Positions 60,741-64,000 of a stretch of 64,000 bases of DNA are shown piece after piece (position 1 is the stretch's first letter; each line of letters starts with the position of its first letter). This stretch comes from Clavelina lepadiformis (taxonomy: Eukaryota; Chordata; Ascidiacea; Aplousobranchia; Clavelinidae). The notes under the pieces are model-generated. The model saw nothing but the letters and a program-made list of their open reading frames with translations, searched no databases and was not told the origin of the DNA. The stretch covers positions 22,692,001 to 22,756,000 of the forward strand of contig NC_135240.1 in the NCBI RefSeq assembly GCF_947623445.1, written 5' to 3'. Made by a program: the position numbers and the translations under genes.

Positions 60741-63700
60741 AATCTAGGTATATGTTTGAGCGACTCGGCTTCTTTTCGCGGCAGCCTAAGCACAACGAAA
60801 ATAGTTGTTTCTATAAGCTAACAAGGTTATTTTCTGAAATCACCATTAATTTTTTCCAACTGAGAGGTGTATAAGTTGTTTGGGCACGAAGTACAAGTAA
60901 CTACAACGTTCAATGCGATCCAAACCAAAATATACCTTTAGATAACTTTGATTTAATTGAAATCTTGATCTGCAATAAAAACTGCGTATCGGCAAACGTC
61001 AGCTAACAAACAATCCACACGTATTACAATCCACGCTAACTGGTGAAAGCATATACTAAAAAAGTTAACTACTGGACAGGCACCTTTATATTTACATTTT
61101 TTCCCATCGCGACGTTTTTTCCCTATGGCCTGCTATTATTCCCAATTATCTGCGCTTCCTATAGTCTGGTTGTCTCTTTTCAATAAATTGCAATAAATCG
61201 ACTTGTATCGTAGCAATATTGTCATTTGGTCACGCGCGCCTATTCCATTATTATCGTTTTTCTCCCTCTATTGCGTCACACCCTGTGAATGCAGATCGTT
61301 CGCGCGCCTACCTTCGGCTCGCTCTTGTTTGTTTGTTTAAACTCTTGTTGCAACACTTAATTTTGGCCACATTTATGAGTGGCGGCGCTTTTCATCATTG
61401 ACGTCCGGATTTTCCCTCGGCGCGGCAACGCGAGAGATTACCCAAACAATGGACGGACCGCGACAACGGGCAACCCTAAAACCCGGGTCGTCTTAATACC
61501 CTGAACGTCTCGAACATTGTACGGTAATTATGCAGACTTTATTGCAAGAGTCTCAACTCGCTTCAGACTGAAATAATGAATATGACGGATTAGATTCGTA
61601 ACAACAACAGATTTTAAACTTCTCACGCCAAGGTTCAATACATACGTGATGAGCTATAATCACCGCATGTACATCAGGTCAATGCAGACTGCAGCATTGA
61701 TGCTGAACGCTATAGAACTTCCGCAGTGCTTAAAGGGAATGAGAATGCTTTTTTGTGATACACCATCGCTTGAAAACCTTAAATTTAAAAAGGCATAAAA
61801 TTGACATGAGAGCATAATTATGCTTTAATAACCGCAGAAAATAATTTCTCTTTTAAGTTTTGAATTCAAAAGGCATGACAGTTTAAACCATTGTCAATTC
61901 ATTAAAATATTAAACAAATATAATTTATTGACAGCATATTATAAAATAATACTTAAGCGGTTGTCATGGCATGATAGTTCAAACACCAGAAATCTCAGGT
62001 TACAAAAATGCCAACCCATATAAGAATTAGACCAAATGCCGTATAGCAATGGAGACAAATACGACAACGGTTGAGTCAAATGGGTATAGATCTGAACCTG
62101 TTCTAGCAACAACTTTTACGCATCTTTTAAACCTGTGACTTTTACACTCCATTATTCCGTATCGTTAATAATCTCAGTATTCACTACACCAACTACTAAA
62201 AAGGATAAAATAAGAATAAGCATCAGTGACTTCTACAAGCTGACAGGTATTTTGTTAATATGCTTTTCATTTATATAACGTAAAAAATAATGTTCGGTGA
62301 TAATTGGAAGCTGGCCTACAGGAGCTATAAGCAGCCTTGAACAACCAATCTTATTGTCATTAAACAGTCCTGATTTAAATCAAATCTCTCATCAACACAA
62401 GCCAAGTCAAGTTGGTGGTTAAGTTTCTTTGTCGATATGCTGAATGGTGCCCGTAGTATATAACCAATATGTGATCTAACACCAGCAAGATTTGTCTATA
62501 TGCTTAATGTCTAGTATGTCTATGTATTCGTTAACCTTCCAAATGATGTGTTAAAATTGGATGCAATATATGCTTAATGAAGCATATGTTAAGAAATAAA
62601 GACTTTAATTAGCAGTTGGATAACGTGCATCCGGTATGACGAACTAAACATTAGTGATCACGAGCTGTCTATCAAAGCCATGCATCTGCATTAAAAGTTA
62701 AAGTACATTGTCAAAAAATCAGATGGAAAAGGAATTGCATAACCTTAACCTTATCTTATCATGATGATAAAATCTAGGTCCATTTCGAATGAATCCTAAC
62801 AGCTATAATGGATACAATGTTACAATTTTAATAAACCTTCTATCCTGGATTTAAGGGTTTGACTGGTTTTATTAAAAGCACATTGTATACGCCGACGATA
62901 ATTTACATCTAATCAGTTGGCAATGCATATAGACACGCACTGGTGAACCAGCGTGTCATCCTGTCACTTTGTAGTCGATGGAAAATCATCTTCGAATTAA
63001 CCGCTCGATTTAAGTGGCCTCTCTACACGCGTCAGACCGCAAGTCTGGGCTGGCGAGACGAAGTGCTTTACATAGCGAGTGATTCTCCTGTAAGATCAAA
63101 TGATTTTCGTATAGGTTTTATTGGCTTTTAATAACGTGTTACCTTGCTATTTATTTGCTAATTATACTGGATCAATGCGATATAAAAGTGATACCGTAAT
63201 TAAGCGCACGCAATTAACCAGCGTCTTTCTCAAGTATCGTGTCGGTCGGTTTAAGACCGCGCATCACCAATATAGCGCGATAATACTGTTTTATTGCCGC
63301 TGCCCGCACGGGAAAGCGATTTTAAACAACTGAACTGTCATGAAAATCACAATCGGCATCTAATTCAATGTATAACTATGACAGTTTAATATAAGCAGAA
63401 AGTACAAACACATACAGTCTACTATATACTGTATATCAAAATAGTTAACCTGCTAACTTATGAGACGAAAGTTAAACATTAATAATGCATTGTGTAAACT
63501 TAACTTTCGCAAATTAAACTGCAAGCTTATTTCGGTGCATGTGTGTCGGATCGAAATCTTACTGTAGAAAAAAGGAGTACATCGGTTTTTATCTACTAAA
63601 AAATAAAACCGAAACATCAAAGGATGACGCATATAAGCGATAAAAGTTATTTTTTACAATCGAATGTTCTAACTGGTTGATGTTCTTATCATGGTATTAT

Positions 63701-64000
63701 ATCAACCGCTTAGCCCATACGATTAACTGATTGCTAAAACAACAGTTTGACGTAATAGGCTACACACTGGCAAAGCTGGGTTATACTTAGTCATTCTTTT
63801 TCTGAGTTTGAAATTTGCGCAAGGCGCTTCCAACATGATATAGGCTACAACGACACGTACAGTAACGATAGGCTAAGTTACAAAATACCATGAGCAAAGC
63901 AGCAGAACACAGAAGTTAAGCAGGTAATTTCGGCGTTCAATTAATAATCTAATAAATAGACGAGCACACAATCTTCATATAGTGTTTACATGTTTTTTGT
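60741..64000. other. Msx 5' flanking region
   Basis: About 3.3 kb upstream of the Msx start codon with no recognised gene; open frames (for example 62943-63131) are short and motif-free. The block at about 61180-61500 is clearly richer in G+C and CpG than its surroundings (ACGCGCGCC, CGCGCGCCTACC, GGCGCGGCAACGCG). It is the best candidate for a promoter or enhancer on sequence alone. A Sox-like ACAATGG lies at 61446. Confidence 0.5.
61180..61500. promoter_or_regulatory. Candidate GC/CpG-rich regulatory block upstream of Msx
   Basis: Local composition departs from the AT-rich background, with several CGCG tetramers and the sequences CACGCGCGCC, CGCGCGCC and GGCGCGGCAACGCGAGAG within 320 bp. 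It lies 440-760 bp upstream of the Msx start codon. The regulatory role is inferred only from composition and position. Confidence 0.35.

Overview
The window is eukaryotic nuclear DNA: AT-rich, with GT-AG introns, animal gene families and many degraded DNA transposons. The compact multi-exon genes, the Msx-type homeobox gene and the chordate-like HACL1 and RBM15 sequences suggest an invertebrate chordate, most likely an ascidian tunicate. The species cannot be told from the sequence alone.

Layout. (1) 1-1591, minus: the first five exons of HACL1, a peroxisomal 2-hydroxyacyl-CoA lyase, running off the left edge. (2) 1592-8759: intergenic, with two MITE-like elements. (3) 8760-26250, plus: a tandem cluster of three two-exon rhodopsin-class GPCR genes (8760-11088, 17054-19076, 24392-26250). 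Each has a signal peptide and a roughly 200-residue ectodomain with ten conserved cysteines, followed by a seven-helix domain that lacks several canonical class A residues. Two decayed relatives lie between them (16559-16912 and 20870-22505). A 1 kb-armed inverted repeat (11878-16337) separates the first two genes. I could not place this family, and it is the main candidate for something undescribed. (4) 28788-35192, plus: an RBM15/Spenito RNA-binding protein gene with one 4 kb intron. (5) 38952-41852, plus: a single-exon 966-residue protein with a DUF294-like nucleotidyltransferase motif and C-terminal TPR-like helices. (6) 42472-43809, minus: a four-exon helical protein of unknown function, convergent with the previous gene. 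(7) 44610-49320: a dead non-LTR retrotransposon followed by a 3.4 kb fold-back element carrying two head-to-head copies of a transposase-like ORF. (8) 49321-59354: a gene-poor stretch with a 934-bp hAT-like element and another MITE. (9) 59355-60740, minus: an Msx homeobox gene in four exons, with a GC-AG intron and a homeodomain split at residues 44/45. Its upstream DNA, including a locally GC-rich block, runs to the right edge.

The genes do not form one pathway. HACL1, RBM15 and Msx are ordinary single-copy animal genes. The GPCR cluster is lineage-style tandem expansion, with signs of gene conversion, degeneration and transposon traffic. The unusual nucleotidyltransferase gene is the other protein worth following up. 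Exon coordinates were inferred by eye from splice motifs and frame continuity. All family calls come from motif recognition, without database searches.
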